The translations under genes were made by a program, and so were the position numbers. Under the pieces are notes generated by a model. The model was not told the DNA's origin. It made no database searches and worked only from the letters and a program-made list of their open reading frames with translations. Shown here one piece after another: positions 9,197 to 17,889 of a DNA stretch of 64,000 bases (position 1 is the stretch's first letter; every line of letters begins with the position of its first letter). The stretch comes from Gluconacetobacter aggeris. Lineage in GTDB: Bacteria; Pseudomonadota; Alphaproteobacteria; Acetobacterales; Acetobacteraceae. The stretch lies in contig NZ_JABEQD010000002.1 in the NCBI RefSeq assembly GCF_014174395.1, positions 485,449 through 549,448 on the forward strand, written 5' to 3'.

Positions 9197-9495
9197 TGAT
9201 CGCTGAAGACGAAGCAGGCCCCACGCTCTCCATCGCCCCGGTTCCATTGCCAGAACGCCTGGACACTGCGGCGGTCGAGGCGCTCAAGGATCTTGTCACG
9301 CAGGCCGAGGTGACGGGTTCCGCTCTGGACGCCTCAGGCGTTGCGTATATCGGCGGCCTGTGCCTTCAGGTTCTTCTGGCAAGCGGTCGCCCCCTGGTCG
9401 CGCCGTCAGAGAAAGTCAGGGAAGCGTTCGCCCTTTTCGGGGTTAGTGAATGCCTGTCAGAACCTTCCACTTCCTCCAGCGAGCTTTCAGCATGA
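9196..9495 (+). CDS. cheS: STAS-domain protein, CheS-like
   Basis: A 99-residue single-domain STAS protein (motif LDASGVAYIGGLCLQVLLAS, the usual small-residue loop and helix). The ATG overlaps the receptor stop. In Sinorhizobium the gene at this place, between the receptor and cheY1, is cheS, whose product binds CheA and speeds dephosphorylation of CheY1. Gene order here is the same, so the same role is inferred. The usual STAS phospho-serine position is not obvious: aspartate then alanine-serine-glycine occupies that loop. Confidence 0.8.
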   Translation: MIAEDEAGPTLSIAPVPLPERLDTAAVEALKDLVTQAEVTGSALDASGVAYIGGLCLQVLLASGRPLVAPSEKVREAFALFGVSECLSEPSTSSSELSA

Positions 9496-9875
9496 CGGAA
9501 AAAAAGATTTTGCGTGTTCTGACGATTGATGATTCCCGAACCATGCAGGGCATGCTGCGCAAGGCGCTGGAAGAAGCCGGCCACGATGTGATTCAGGGTG
9601 CGGACGGCGTGGAAGGCATCGAGGTCCTGGAAAGCGCCAGCCCCCCTCCCGACGTGATCATTACGGATATCAACATGCCGCGCATGGATGGTTTCGGCGT
9701 GATTGAGTCCGTTCGAAAGATGGCCGCGTTCAAGCATCTGCCGATTATCGTCCTGACCACGGAAAGCGATCCGGAGAAGAAGGCCAGGGCCAGGGCAGCC
9801 GGGGCGACGGGATGGATCATCAAACCGTTCAGCTCCGACAGTCTGGTTGCGGCAATCCGTCGGGTAACGGCCTGA
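9492..9875 (+). CDS. cheY1: chemotaxis response regulator CheY1
   Basis: A 127-residue single receiver domain. The acidic pair D13-D14, phosphoacceptor D59 (in DVIITDINMPRMDGFG), T89/T90 switch position and K111 (IIKPF) are all present, so it should be phosphorylated by CheA. The ATG overlaps the cheS stop by ATGA. An in-frame start 42 bases upstream would sit inside cheS and is less likely. In the rhizobial two-CheY scheme, CheY1 acts as a phosphate sink while CheY2 acts on the motor; which is which here is inferred from order only. Confidence 0.92.
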   Translation: MTEKKILRVLTIDDSRTMQGMLRKALEEAGHDVIQGADGVEGIEVLESASPPPDVIITDINMPRMDGFGVIESVRKMAAFKHLPIIVLTTESDPEKKARARAAGATGWIIKPFSSDSLVAAIRRVTA

Positions 9876-9891
9876 AAAAAGCGGGGACGGC

Positions 9892-12186
9892 ATGAGTTCC
9901 GATATGGACGATATCCTCCAGATCTTCTTCCAGGAATGTGACGAGCAGCTACAGGAGCTCGAACGCGGACTCTCGGCCTTGTCAGACGGCGAGTCCGAGC
10001 ATGAAACCGTCAACGCTGTCTTTCGCGCCGTGCATTCCATCAAGGGTGGGGCAGCGTCTTTCGGGCTCGATAACCTTGTGCGGTTTTCGCACGTCTTCGA
10101 AAATTCTCTCGATGGCCTGCGTTCGGGGCGTTTCGCGCCGACCCACGACGTCGTCAAGACCTTCCTCAAGGCGATGGACGTCCTGAGCGATCTGGTCAAC
10201 GAGGCCCGCGGCGGCGCGGCGGTCGATCCGACGCGCGTCGCCGAGAGCCACGCCGAACTGGCAGCCATCAACAGCATCGGAGGGGATCATGGCGGCGCCG
10301 CCTCGGCAGCGACGACCGAAGACGTCATTCCGGCCGATTTTTCCCCTGTCCCCATAGATTTCGAACCCGTCGCGGCGGATTTCGAACCGATTCCCTTTGA
10401 TTTCGACTTCGGGGAAGAGAAACCCGCACCGGCCGCCGCCGCGCTGCGCGTGACCTTCCATCCTCATGACACGCTGTACGAACGCGGCGACGATGCACGA
10501 AACATCCTGATCGGCCTGGCCGACATAGCCCGGGAATGCGGCGGCGAGATCCAGACCAGTTGCGACAGGTCGGCACTCCCTCCCCTCGCCGATCTGGTTC
10601 CCGACAAATCCTACGTCACCTGGCATATCGTCCTGCCGCCCGAGGTCTCGGAAGAAAGCGCCAACGCGGTCTTCGACTGGGTCAGCGAAGACTGCGATTT
10701 CTCGATCGTCCGCGAATCTGCCGAGGACGAAGTCCCCGCGGAACAGGACGGAGAACAGGCCGAACCGGCGGAAACGGAAGCCGCAGCCGCCCCCCCTCCC
10801 GAGGAAGAACGCACGGCAGAGCCCCCCGCCCCCGAGTCTGCGTTACCGCCTGCAATCGAGGCACTTCTCCCCATGCCGGTTGCGGCGGCGCTCGATCTCC
10901 ATGCCGGCAGCGCCACCACGCCCCCTCCGGCCACCGGGGCCGCGCAGGCCGCCGCCCGCAAGCCCGAGCAGGCATCGATTCGCGTCGACCTGCATCGGAT
11001 CGACGACCTGATGGATCTGGTCGGCGAACTGGTGATTGCGCAGGCAGCGATCGAATCCCTCTCCCGCCGGACCGATGCCGCGGGACAGCATGAACTGGTC
11101 CAGAGCATCAGCAGCATGCAGTCCCTCACACGAGATATCCAGGATGCCGTCATGGCGGTACGGGCCCAGCCCGTCCGCGCCGTCTTCCAGCGCATGCAGC
11201 GCGTGGTGCGCGAAGCCTGTTCCATGACCGGCAAGGACATCGTCCTGACGCTCGAGGGCGAGGATACGGAAGTCGATCGGACTCTGGTCGAAAAGCTGAC
11301 CGATCCGTTGACTCATATGCTGCGGAATGCCGTGGATCACGGCATTGAAAGCACGGAAGCCCGCATCGCCGCCGGCAAGCCGGCGGAAGGCCACATCGTC
11401 CTGTCCGCCGAGCACCGGTCGGGTAGGATCCTGATCACCATCAAGGACGACGGCGCCGGCATCAACCGTCAACGCGTCTTCGAGACGGCGGTCAAACGGG
11501 GCATCATCCCGCCCAATGCGGTCCTGTCGGATGACGAGATCAACAACCTGATCTTTATGCCGGGCTTTTCGACGGCAGCGACGGTTTCCAACCTCTCCGG
11601 CCGCGGCGTCGGCATGGATGTCGTCAAACAGGCCATTCAAAGCCTGGGCGGCAGAATCACGATCAGCAGCACGCCCGGCAAGGGAACCACATTCGGTTTC
11701 AGCCTGCCTCTGACCCTGGCCATTCTCGATGGCATGCTGATCGCCGCCGGCGGGTCGACCATGGTCATTCCGATCTCGTCGATCATCGAAACCATGATCG
11801 TCAAACAGAGCGATATTTATGCCCTGCCCGACGGCAGCAACGTGATTTCCATCCGCGGCGACTGCATGCCGCTGATTCCGCTGGCCACGGCGCTGAAACT
11901 GTCCGACGCACCGCCACGCGATTCCCTCGATGCGTCGATCATTCTTGTCGTCGAGAACGAATCCGGTGCCCGCGCCGCCCTCATTGTCGATGAAATCCGG
12001 GACCAGACCCAGGTTGTCATCAAGAGCATCGAGAGCAACTACCGGCAGATATTCGGCGTATCGGCGGCAACCATTCTCGGTGACGGCAGCGTTTCCCTGA
12101 TCCTCGATGTCTCGGCGCTGGTGGCCTCCGCCATTGGACATATCGACAGCAAGCCATCAAACACCCGCCCGGAACTGGCAGCCTAG
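9892..12186 (+). CDS. cheA: chemotaxis histidine kinase CheA
   Basis: A 764-residue CheA with all five domains. P1 carries the phosphorylated H48 (in AVHSIKGG). P2, about 184-275, binds CheY and CheB. A long Pro/Glu/Ala linker (about 276-360) precedes the P3 dimer helices (about 361-435). The P4 kinase has an N box near 476 (MLRNAVDHGIES), G1 (DDGAGIN) and G2 (GRGVGMDVV, near 571). P5, about 610-764, is CheW-like. Two near-identical short stretches near residues 148-172 (DFEPV/DFEPI) form a small acidic repeat in the P1-P2 linker. It follows cheY1 by 16 bases. Confidence 0.97.
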   Translation: MSSDMDDILQIFFQECDEQLQELERGLSALSDGESEHETVNAVFRAVHSIKGGAASFGLDNLVRFSHVFENSLDGLRSGRFAPTHDVVKTFLKAMDVLSDLVNEARGGAAVDPTRVAESHAELAAINSIGGDHGGAASAATTEDVIPADFSPVPIDFEPVAADFEPIPFDFDFGEEKPAPAAAALRVTFHPHDTLYERGDDARNILIGLADIARECGGEIQTSCDRSALPPLADLVPDKSYVTWHIVLPPEVSEESANAVFDWVSEDCDFSIVRESAEDEVPAEQDGEQAEPAETEAAAAPPPEEERTAEPPAPESALPPAIEALLPMPVAAALDLHAGSATTPPPATGAAQAAARKPEQASIRVDLHRIDDLMDLVGELVIAQAAIESLSRRTDAAGQHELVQSISSMQSLTRDIQDAVMAVRAQPVRAVFQRMQRVVREACSMTGKDIVLTLEGEDTEVDRTLVEKLTDPLTHMLRNAVDHGIESTEARIAAGKPAEGHIVLSAEHRSGRILITIKDDGAGINRQRVFETAVKRGIIPPNAVLSDDEINNLIFMPGFSTAATVSNLSGRGVGMDVVKQAIQSLGGRITISSTPGKGTTFGFSLPLTLAILDGMLIAAGGSTMVIPISSIIETMIVKQSDIYALPDGSNVISIRGDCMPLIPLATALKLSDAPPRDSLDASIILVVENESGARAALIVDEIRDQTQVVIKSIESNYRQIFGVSAATILGDGSVSLILDVSALVASAIGHIDSKPSNTRPELAA

Positions 12187-12226
12187 CCGTACCATACGGC
12201 AATCGACATTTAAGCAGGGAATCAAG

Positions 12227-12697
12227 ATGACGGAGCAGATCGAACTCAAGAGGGCCACGGACCCCAGGATCGTCAAGATGATCGTGTTCGCCATCGGTGT
12301 GCAGGAATATTGCATTCCGATCCTCAGCGTTCGCGAGATCCGTGGGTTCGAAAAGACCACGACCCTGCCTTTCGCTCCCCCCTATGTCTGCGGAGCCATC
12401 AACCTGCGCGGGATCATCCTGACGGTGATCGACCTCGCGATCTACCTGAACGTGCCGCCGCAGCCCGACAATCCCCGCCGGGTCGCGGTCATCGTCGAAT
12501 CGAAGGACGGCGTCGTCTGCGGACTGCTGGTGGATCGCGTCATCGACATGGCCGATATCGACCTCAAGGACGTGCAGGCAGTCTCTGAGGAAGGCAGTTG
12601 CCTGGCTGGGCTGGTACTGGTCGATGACCGGATGATCGGTATCCTGCGCCTGGACACCGTCGTCGGGCAATTGGTCGGGGATACGGTTTCCGAATGA
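12227..12697 (+). CDS. cheW: chemotaxis coupling protein CheW
   Basis: A 156-residue single CheW domain (FAIGVQEYCIPILSVREIRG, APPYVCGAINLRGIILTVIDL) that links CheA to receptors. The ATG at 12227 with a GCAGGGAA upstream is chosen; an earlier in-frame ATG at 12107 lies inside cheA and adds non-family sequence. The stop overlaps the cheR ATG by four bases. Confidence 0.95.
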   Translation: MTEQIELKRATDPRIVKMIVFAIGVQEYCIPILSVREIRGFEKTTTLPFAPPYVCGAINLRGIILTVIDLAIYLNVPPQPDNPRRVAVIVESKDGVVCGLLVDRVIDMADIDLKDVQAVSEEGSCLAGLVLVDDRMIGILRLDTVVGQLVGDTVSE

Positions 12698-13536
12698 AAG
12701 ACCTGATGCCGGCCAGTGAATCTGAATATACGGATGCCGATTTCCAGAGAGTCCGGCAGATCGCGCGCGAGCAGGCAGGCATCCATCTTCCCACGACCAA
12801 GAAGGCCCTCGTCTATTCGCGCGTTTCCCGCCGGGTGCGGGAACGGGGTCAGGGTTCGTTCCACGCCTATCTGGATTTCGTGACCTCGTCCGCCGGCGAG
12901 GGCGAAATGCAGAACCTGATCTTCGCCCTGACCACGAACGTCACGAGTTTCTTCCGGGAAAAGAACCATTTCGATCATCTCGAATCCGTCGTGATCCCCC
13001 ACCTCGCCCCCCAGGTTCGTGCGGGCAGACGGGGACGCATATGGTCGGCCGCCTGTTCCACGGGTCAGGAGCCCTGGAGCATCGCCATGTCCGTCATGAC
13101 GACCTTTCCCGATGCGACCTCGCACGATTTTCGCATCCTCGCGACCGACATCAACGCCAATGTCGTCGCCCAGGCCACTGAAGGCGCTTACAACGCCGAA
13201 GAGGTCGAGGCCATTCCCGCCGGCAGGAAATCGCAGTTCATGGAGCCGTCCGGCGACGAGGATTACCGGTTTGCCGGCCCGATTCGCCGACTGCCCGCAT
13301 TCCGCGTCCTCAATCTCAATGCCTCCTGGCCAATCCAGGGGTCTTTTTCAGCCATTTTCTGCCGGAACGTCGTCATCTATTTCGATGACGCCACCCGCGA
13401 ACGCCTGTGGCAGCGCCTGGCCGACAAGCTCGAACCTGGTGGCTTTCTGTATGTCGGCCATTCCGAGCGCGTATCCTGTGCAAGCACGTGCGGTCTGATA
13501 CAGGTTGCGCCGACCATTTACCGAAAGGATCATTGA
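12694..13536 (+). CDS. cheR: chemotaxis receptor methyltransferase CheR
   Basis: A 280-residue SAM-dependent glutamate methyltransferase. The N-terminal helical domain (about 15-85) contains VYSRVSRRVRERG. The catalytic domain has NVTSFFREKNHF, the SAM-binding WSAACSTGQEPWSIAM, and IFCRNVVIYFD. The docking pentapeptide seen at the end of the operon's own receptor would be its partner. Overlaps cheW by four bases; cheB follows after three. Confidence 0.95.
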   Translation: MKDLMPASESEYTDADFQRVRQIAREQAGIHLPTTKKALVYSRVSRRVRERGQGSFHAYLDFVTSSAGEGEMQNLIFALTTNVTSFFREKNHFDHLESVVIPHLAPQVRAGRRGRIWSAACSTGQEPWSIAMSVMTTFPDATSHDFRILATDINANVVAQATEGAYNAEEVEAIPAGRKSQFMEPSGDEDYRFAGPIRRLPAFRVLNLNASWPIQGSFSAIFCRNVVIYFDDATRERLWQRLADKLEPGGFLYVGHSERVSCASTCGLIQVAPTIYRKDH

Positions 13537-13539
13537 AGC

Positions 13540-14577
13540 GTGGAGAAGCCGATAAAGGTTCTCGTGGTTGACGATTCACGAACGGCAAGGGCCCTGATCC
13601 GGCGCTCCTTCGCGCAGCATCCCGATATCGTCATCTGCGGTGAGGCGGCGAACCCGATCGAAGCCCGAGACCTGATCATCAAGGATCAGCCGGACGTGAT
13701 CACGCTCGACGTCGAGATGCCGAGCATGAACGGCCTGCAGTTTCTCGACAAGATCATGCGGCTGCGCCCGATTCCCGTCGTGATGGTGTCGGGCTTGACG
13801 GCGCGCGGAGCGGATATCGCGATCACCGCCCTGCAGATGGGCGCGTTCGATTGCTTTCCCAAACCCTTGTCCGTGACGCCCGGTGACGACGCCTTTGCTG
13901 GCCTGGCCCGCCTCGTCCGGCAGGCGGCCCATTCCCCCGTCGCGAAATTCCAGCGCAACGATCCGGCCTCCGCGCAGCAGCACCAGAAAGCCTGGTCCCA
14001 CGATTTCAGGCTGGTTGCGATCGGCGCGTCGACAGGCGGGGTGGAAGCCCTGGAACAGGTGCTGTCGGGTTTCCCGCGCCAGAGCCCGCCCATCGTCGTC
14101 TGCCAGCACATGCCGGCCTTGTTCACGGCGAGTTTCGCCAACAGGCTGAACCAGAAGATCGAGGCCCTCTCCATCAGCGAAGCCCGCAATGGCGAAGTCC
14201 TGCTGCCCGGCATGGTCCGCATTGCACCCGGAGGCGACCGCCACATGTCCGTGGAACGGCGCGACGGCCAATATGTGACACGATTGCTGAAAGCCGCCCC
14301 AGTCAATGGTCATTGTCCATCCGTCGATGTCCTGTTCGACTCCGTTGCGGAATATGCGGGCAACCATGCCATGGGCATCATCCTGACCGGCATGGGGCAG
14401 GATGGCGCCGAGGGCCTGCTTGCAATGCATCGGGCCGGAGCCTGGACAATTGCGCAAGACAGGGCATCCTCGGTCGTCTATGGAATGCCGCGGGTTGCCG
14501 CCGAACTCGGCGCAGCCTCCCAGATCGTCCCCCTTGATCAGATCAGTGCTGCCGCCATGAACGCCCCAATACGCTAA
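13540..14577 (+). CDS. cheB: chemotaxis methylesterase/deamidase CheB
   Basis: A 345-residue protein starting at GTG. The receiver domain has D11-D12 and phosphoacceptor D57 (ITLDVEMPSMNG). The C-terminal esterase has the catalytic triad S164 (IGASTGG), H190 (CQHMPA) and D288 (TGMGQDGAEG). It removes methyl groups added by CheR, giving adaptation. All key residues are intact. The spacing of three bases after cheR indicates co-translation. Confidence 0.96.
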   Translation: MEKPIKVLVVDDSRTARALIRRSFAQHPDIVICGEAANPIEARDLIIKDQPDVITLDVEMPSMNGLQFLDKIMRLRPIPVVMVSGLTARGADIAITALQMGAFDCFPKPLSVTPGDDAFAGLARLVRQAAHSPVAKFQRNDPASAQQHQKAWSHDFRLVAIGASTGGVEALEQVLSGFPRQSPPIVVCQHMPALFTASFANRLNQKIEALSISEARNGEVLLPGMVRIAPGGDRHMSVERRDGQYVTRLLKAAPVNGHCPSVDVLFDSVAEYAGNHAMGIILTGMGQDGAEGLLAMHRAGAWTIAQDRASSVVYGMPRVAAELGAASQIVPLDQISAAAMNAPIR

Positions 14578-14684
14578 TACGAGCTGAATAGCGCGCGATC
14601 ACGCATTACTGCTATGCGCGCTCGCCATGCACGACGACTGATACCGGCGTGCCTCGCCGGACCTCAAAGGGAAGGAGGAAGAAA

Positions 14685-15074
14685 ATGCCCGCGGCTTCAC
14701 AAATCAGGGTCCTCATTGTCGATGACCAGTCTTCCATTCGCCAGATTCTGGCCAACAGCCTGCTGCAACTGGGCTTCGCCCATGTCGCGCAAAGGAAGGA
14801 CGGCAAGGAAGCCATCGAGTACCTTGGCCAGAATCCGACGCATCTGGTCATCTCGGACTTCAACATGCCGGTCATGGACGGACTTGAACTGCTGCGTGCG
14901 GTCCGGGGCAATCCCAAGACGCAGAAGGTCGCATTCATCATCCTGACCGGCGAAGCCAGTCGGGACCTTGTTCAGGAAGCAGTCAAGGCAGGGGTGAACA
15001 ATTTTCTCGCCAAGCCCTACACGGTCGCAAAACTGCGCGAAGTTCTCGAAAAGGTGTTCGGACCCATCACGTGA
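14685..15074 (+). CDS. cheY2: chemotaxis response regulator CheY2
   Basis: A 129-residue receiver domain with the acidic pair D13-D14, phosphoacceptor D58 (VISDFNMPVMDGLELL), T88 and K110 (LAKPY). The ATG at 14685 has a strong GAAGGAGGAAG ahead of it. By its place after cheB and before cheD it matches rhizobial CheY2, the motor-binding regulator. Its stop overlaps the GTG of cheD by four bases. Confidence 0.93.
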   Translation: MPAASQIRVLIVDDQSSIRQILANSLLQLGFAHVAQRKDGKEAIEYLGQNPTHLVISDFNMPVMDGLELLRAVRGNPKTQKVAFIILTGEASRDLVQEAVKAGVNNFLAKPYTVAKLREVLEKVFGPIT

Positions 15075-15631
15075 CCCCCCCCCTGACACCGACGACGGTT
15101 GTACAAGGCGAAGTCATCGTTTCGAACAATCCGTCCGCACTTCTCGTGACCCTTCTGGGGTCCTGCATTTCGGTGTGCATGTTCGATCCGGTGACCGAGG
15201 TTGGCGGCATGAATCATTTTCTCTTGCCCGGCGGGGGCGAGAGACATGGCGGCACCGCCATGCGTTTCGGTGTCAATGCCATGGAAAAGCTCATCAACGG
15301 CATCCTGAAGGCAGGCGGCAAACGCGACCGCCTGCGCTGCAAGGCTTTCGGAGGGGCGGCCATCGTCCCGTCCCTGGGTCGCATCGGGCAGGAAAACAGC
15401 GTCTTTGTCCTGCAATATCTGGCGGACGAAGGCATTCCCTGCATCGCACGGAGCCTCGGCGGCACCCAGGCCAGGCGGGTGCGGTTCTGGCCGACATCCG
15501 GAAGAGCCCAGCAGAACCTGATACAGGATGGCCAGGCCATCGTCCGCCAGGAAGAAGCTTATAATCGGCAAGAGGCCGAAGCCGAACGCAGATGGGCACG
15601 CGAGGCCGGTTCCAGCGTTGAACTGTTCTGA
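15071..15631 (+). CDS. cheD: chemoreceptor glutamine deamidase CheD
   Basis: A 186-residue CheD. Catalytic residues are visible as C32 in LLGSCISVCMFD and H49 in GGMNHFLLPGG, with a Thr upstream (T28). The domain ends with the usual KAFGGAAIVP and ARSLGGTQARRVRFWPTSGR motifs. It deamidates receptor glutamines and completes the adaptation set with CheR and CheB. The GTG start overlaps the cheY2 stop. The basic/Glu-rich C-terminal 25 residues are variable in the family. Confidence 0.94.
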   Translation: MTPPLTPTTVVQGEVIVSNNPSALLVTLLGSCISVCMFDPVTEVGGMNHFLLPGGGERHGGTAMRFGVNAMEKLINGILKAGGKRDRLRCKAFGGAAIVPSLGRIGQENSVFVLQYLADEGIPCIARSLGGTQARRVRFWPTSGRAQQNLIQDGQAIVRQEEAYNRQEAEAERRWAREAGSSVELF

Positions 15632-15661
15632 TCACCAGAGCGTGGAGAGAGAGACATCGCG

Positions 15662-16048
15662 ATGACCATGCGTGCCACCGTCACCCAGGGACCGTCGGAC
15701 TTGGAAATCACAGTGCATGACACCGTCTTCAAGGTCATGCATCTCCTGGACATGGCCGGCGAAGAACTCGCAGGCGCCCAGCAGGTCGTCGCGGAATGCA
15801 TGCGCGATACCTCCATGACCAGTTCGGAAATATATCGCCTGCAAAAATTAGACCTGGCGACGCAGACGGTCGCATCCGTGGCAACGGTGCTGAGAAACCT
15901 GATGTCTCTTGCCCCGACCGGGATCGCGGACACTGTAAGCGTGGCCCACCTGTATGAAGGAATCACGCTGGGGGATGTCGTACAGGTCCTGAAGGGCGAA
16001 AACGCGCCGAATCAGCCCACAATGGCCGGTGAAATAGACCTCTTTTAA
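15662..16048 (+). CDS. cheT: CheT-like protein with a CheZ-type phosphatase motif
   Basis: A 128-residue, mostly helical protein at the end of the che operon, with a strong GGAGAGAGAG upstream. Residues 58-83 read as one amphipathic helix containing DLATQ (D64 to Q68), the same D-x-x-x-Q spacing as the active site of CheZ (DLTGQ). The position after cheD is that of Sinorhizobium cheT, described as a CheZ-related phosphatase of CheY1. A second helix (about 20-48) would complete a hairpin. The function is inferred from motif and gene order; overall similarity to CheZ is low and the length is about half. Confidence 0.75.
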   Translation: MTMRATVTQGPSDLEITVHDTVFKVMHLLDMAGEELAGAQQVVAECMRDTSMTSSEIYRLQKLDLATQTVASVATVLRNLMSLAPTGIADTVSVAHLYEGITLGDVVQVLKGENAPNQPTMAGEIDLF

Positions 16049-16118
16049 ATCTCGTCATCTCACAAGACCGCTGCGCTCAGCCCGGAGCGGAAGCCGCCCT
16101 GGACCGGTAGCCTTCGGG

Positions 16119-16517
16119 TTACGCGGACGCAGGACCAGTTCCCTGTTCGTTTCCTCTTCCCGGAACCATTTCCAATCCGGCAAGGACGTTTTCCGCAATC
16201 TCGATGAGAGGCATCAGAGACAGGCTGGAATCCAGGATAGCTCTGATGCCATATTTCTGAGCCTGATCCGCCATTCTGACAAAAAGCTTCCGATCATCCT
16301 CGACGGCCAGCCCATTATCCAGAATGTTGGCCCTCATGATCATCGACCACAGGCGTTGATGCCTGTCCAGCACCCGATTGCGGACATGCGGATCGGAAGT
16401 CTGGCTGGCGGCTTCCAGTTCGTCGATAAGCATTCTGAAACAGACGGATTCGGCTTCCCTTCCCGTCAGGGCGGATTCCGTCACGGTCTGATAAGCACGA
16501 AGTGCCGGATGAATCAT
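16119..16517 (-). CDS. flaF: flagellin biosynthesis regulator FlaF
   Basis: A 132-residue helical protein with the FlaF pattern: an N-terminal AYQTVTESALTGREAES, a central HQRLWSMIMRANILDNGLAVEDDRKLF, and a final helix ending in a loose polar tail. In Caulobacter, FlaF is needed for flagellin translation and secretion and works opposite FlbT. No flbT was seen in this window. The gene is transcribed away from the flagellin gene; their starts are 230 bases apart, so the promoters are back to back. Confidence 0.87.
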   Translation of the reverse strand: MIHPALRAYQTVTESALTGREAESVCFRMLIDELEAASQTSDPHVRNRVLDRHQRLWSMIMRANILDNGLAVEDDRKLFVRMADQAQKYGIRAILDSSLSLMPLIEIAENVLAGLEMVPGRGNEQGTGPASA

Positions 16518-16746
16518 CGTCGTACCATCTGCGATTAGTCATACTCGATACTGGTCGTTCTAGCCTATTCCGTTGTTCAGGACCATCCCGCCCAGACCGC
16601 CGGAATGGAGAACTCCCAGCCTTGGCCGACCACATTTTACGTGAAAATTCTCTTCGGGGTCGCGCTGGTAACCTTCTCTTAGCCATTTCCCGATTTTCTG
16701 GCGTTGACCTGGTCCACCCCAGGATAGCCAGCATGGAGAAAATGCC

Positions 16747-17742
16747 GTGAGCCTTTCCATCAACAACAACGCCTCTTCGAAAATCGCTATCGAGACGCTG
16801 GATGCCGTCCAGCAGAGCCTGAGCAACACACAGAACGTCGTTTCGACGGGCCTGAAGGTTTCCACTGCCGCCGACAATGCCGCCGCCTTCGGCATCGCGC
16901 AGCAGATGCAGGGCAACGTGTCCGGCCAGAGCGCCGTGAATGACGGCCTGTCCTTCGCCGCTCAGACCGTCAGCTCGACGGCCAGCGCCGCCAACCAGAT
17001 CATCAGCGTGCTGCAGGAAGTGCAGACCGCCGTGACCTCGCTGGGCAACAACCAGGGCAGCCCGGCCTCCCTGGACCAGATCGGCACGCAGATCACCGCC
17101 TATCTCGCGCAGATCGACACCATTGCCCGCAACGCGACGTTCAACGGCGTCAACCTGCTCAATGGCAGCACCACGGACGGCCTCGGCGTCACCTCCAACG
17201 ATCTCACCTACGTCACGGGTCTGCAGGGTGACAGCTCGACCATCACCGGCTTCAACTCATCGATTGCTTCCTATATGGGCGGCACCCCGGTCGCGGGCGC
17301 AACCAAGTTTACAACGGGCACGACCGTCACCGGCGCAGCCGGCACGAGCCTGACGGACGCGCTGGGTCTGACGACCGGCAGCGGCACGGGAGGCACCGCT
17401 CCGACCGCCAATGTGTTCGAAACGATCGGCGGTCACCTCGGCTCCAGCTTCACCGGCACCAATAAGGTCGCCGACATGATCGCCCAGGTCCAGTCCGCCA
17501 TCAAGGCGATGACCTTCGTCACCTCCTCGCTGGGTGCGAACTCCAACAACATCACCAACATGACCACCTATGGCACGACCATTTCCGACAACCTGGGCAA
17601 CGGCATCGGCGCGCTGACCAACGCCGACATGGCGGCCGCCAGCGCGAAGCTGACCTCGCTGCAGACCAAGCAGCAGTTGGCCATCAAGTCGCTGACCATC
17701 GCGAACTCGCAGTCGCAGAACATCCTGTCGATGTTCCAGTAA
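16747..17742 (+). CDS. fliC: flagellin
   Basis: A 331-residue flagellin. Conserved N-terminal D0/D1 helices (SLSINNNASSKIAIETL, STGLKVSTAADNAAAFGIA) and C-terminal D1/D0 helices (QLAIKSLTIANSQSQNILSMFQ) flank a short Ser/Thr/Gly-rich middle (about 155-225) without cysteine. The start is GTG 16747, fixed by GGAG eight bases upstream and by the family N-terminus. A five-codon frame ATGGAGAAAATGCCGTGA overlaps the start codon. It is the only flagellin in the window and has its own terminator. The Ser/Thr-rich, surface-exposed middle offers sites for O-glycosylation by nearby glycosyltransferase-like genes (inference). Confidence 0.97.
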   Translation: MSLSINNNASSKIAIETLDAVQQSLSNTQNVVSTGLKVSTAADNAAAFGIAQQMQGNVSGQSAVNDGLSFAAQTVSSTASAANQIISVLQEVQTAVTSLGNNQGSPASLDQIGTQITAYLAQIDTIARNATFNGVNLLNGSTTDGLGVTSNDLTYVTGLQGDSSTITGFNSSIASYMGGTPVAGATKFTTGTTVTGAAGTSLTDALGLTTGSGTGGTAPTANVFETIGGHLGSSFTGTNKVADMIAQVQSAIKAMTFVTSSLGANSNNITNMTTYGTTISDNLGNGIGALTNADMAAASAKLTSLQTKQQLAIKSLTIANSQSQNILSMFQ

Positions 17743-17775
17743 TCCCGTCCTACGCTTATAGTGTAAGATGGTCAG

Positions 17776-17803
17776 TGCCCCCGGCAGTCGCCGGGGGCAT
17801 TTT
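17776..17803 (+). terminator. Rho-independent terminator after flagellin
   Basis: A perfect 10-base stem, TGCCCCCGGC paired with GCCGGGGGCA, with loop AGTC and then TTTT. It begins 33 bases after the flagellin stop and would end a monocistronic, highly expressed transcript. Confidence 0.93.
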
Positions 17804-17889
17804 CATTTATGCCTTGTCCGGGCCAATTGGAAAAAAGGCCAGCCCGGGTGTCACGAATTCGGGCCGCTCCCCCGAGCGGTATCAGGCCG

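Noticed and set aside
14590..14622. AGCGCGC/GCGCGCT stem between cheB and cheY2
   Set aside because: Seven pairs with a 19-base loop inside an operon; probably chance.
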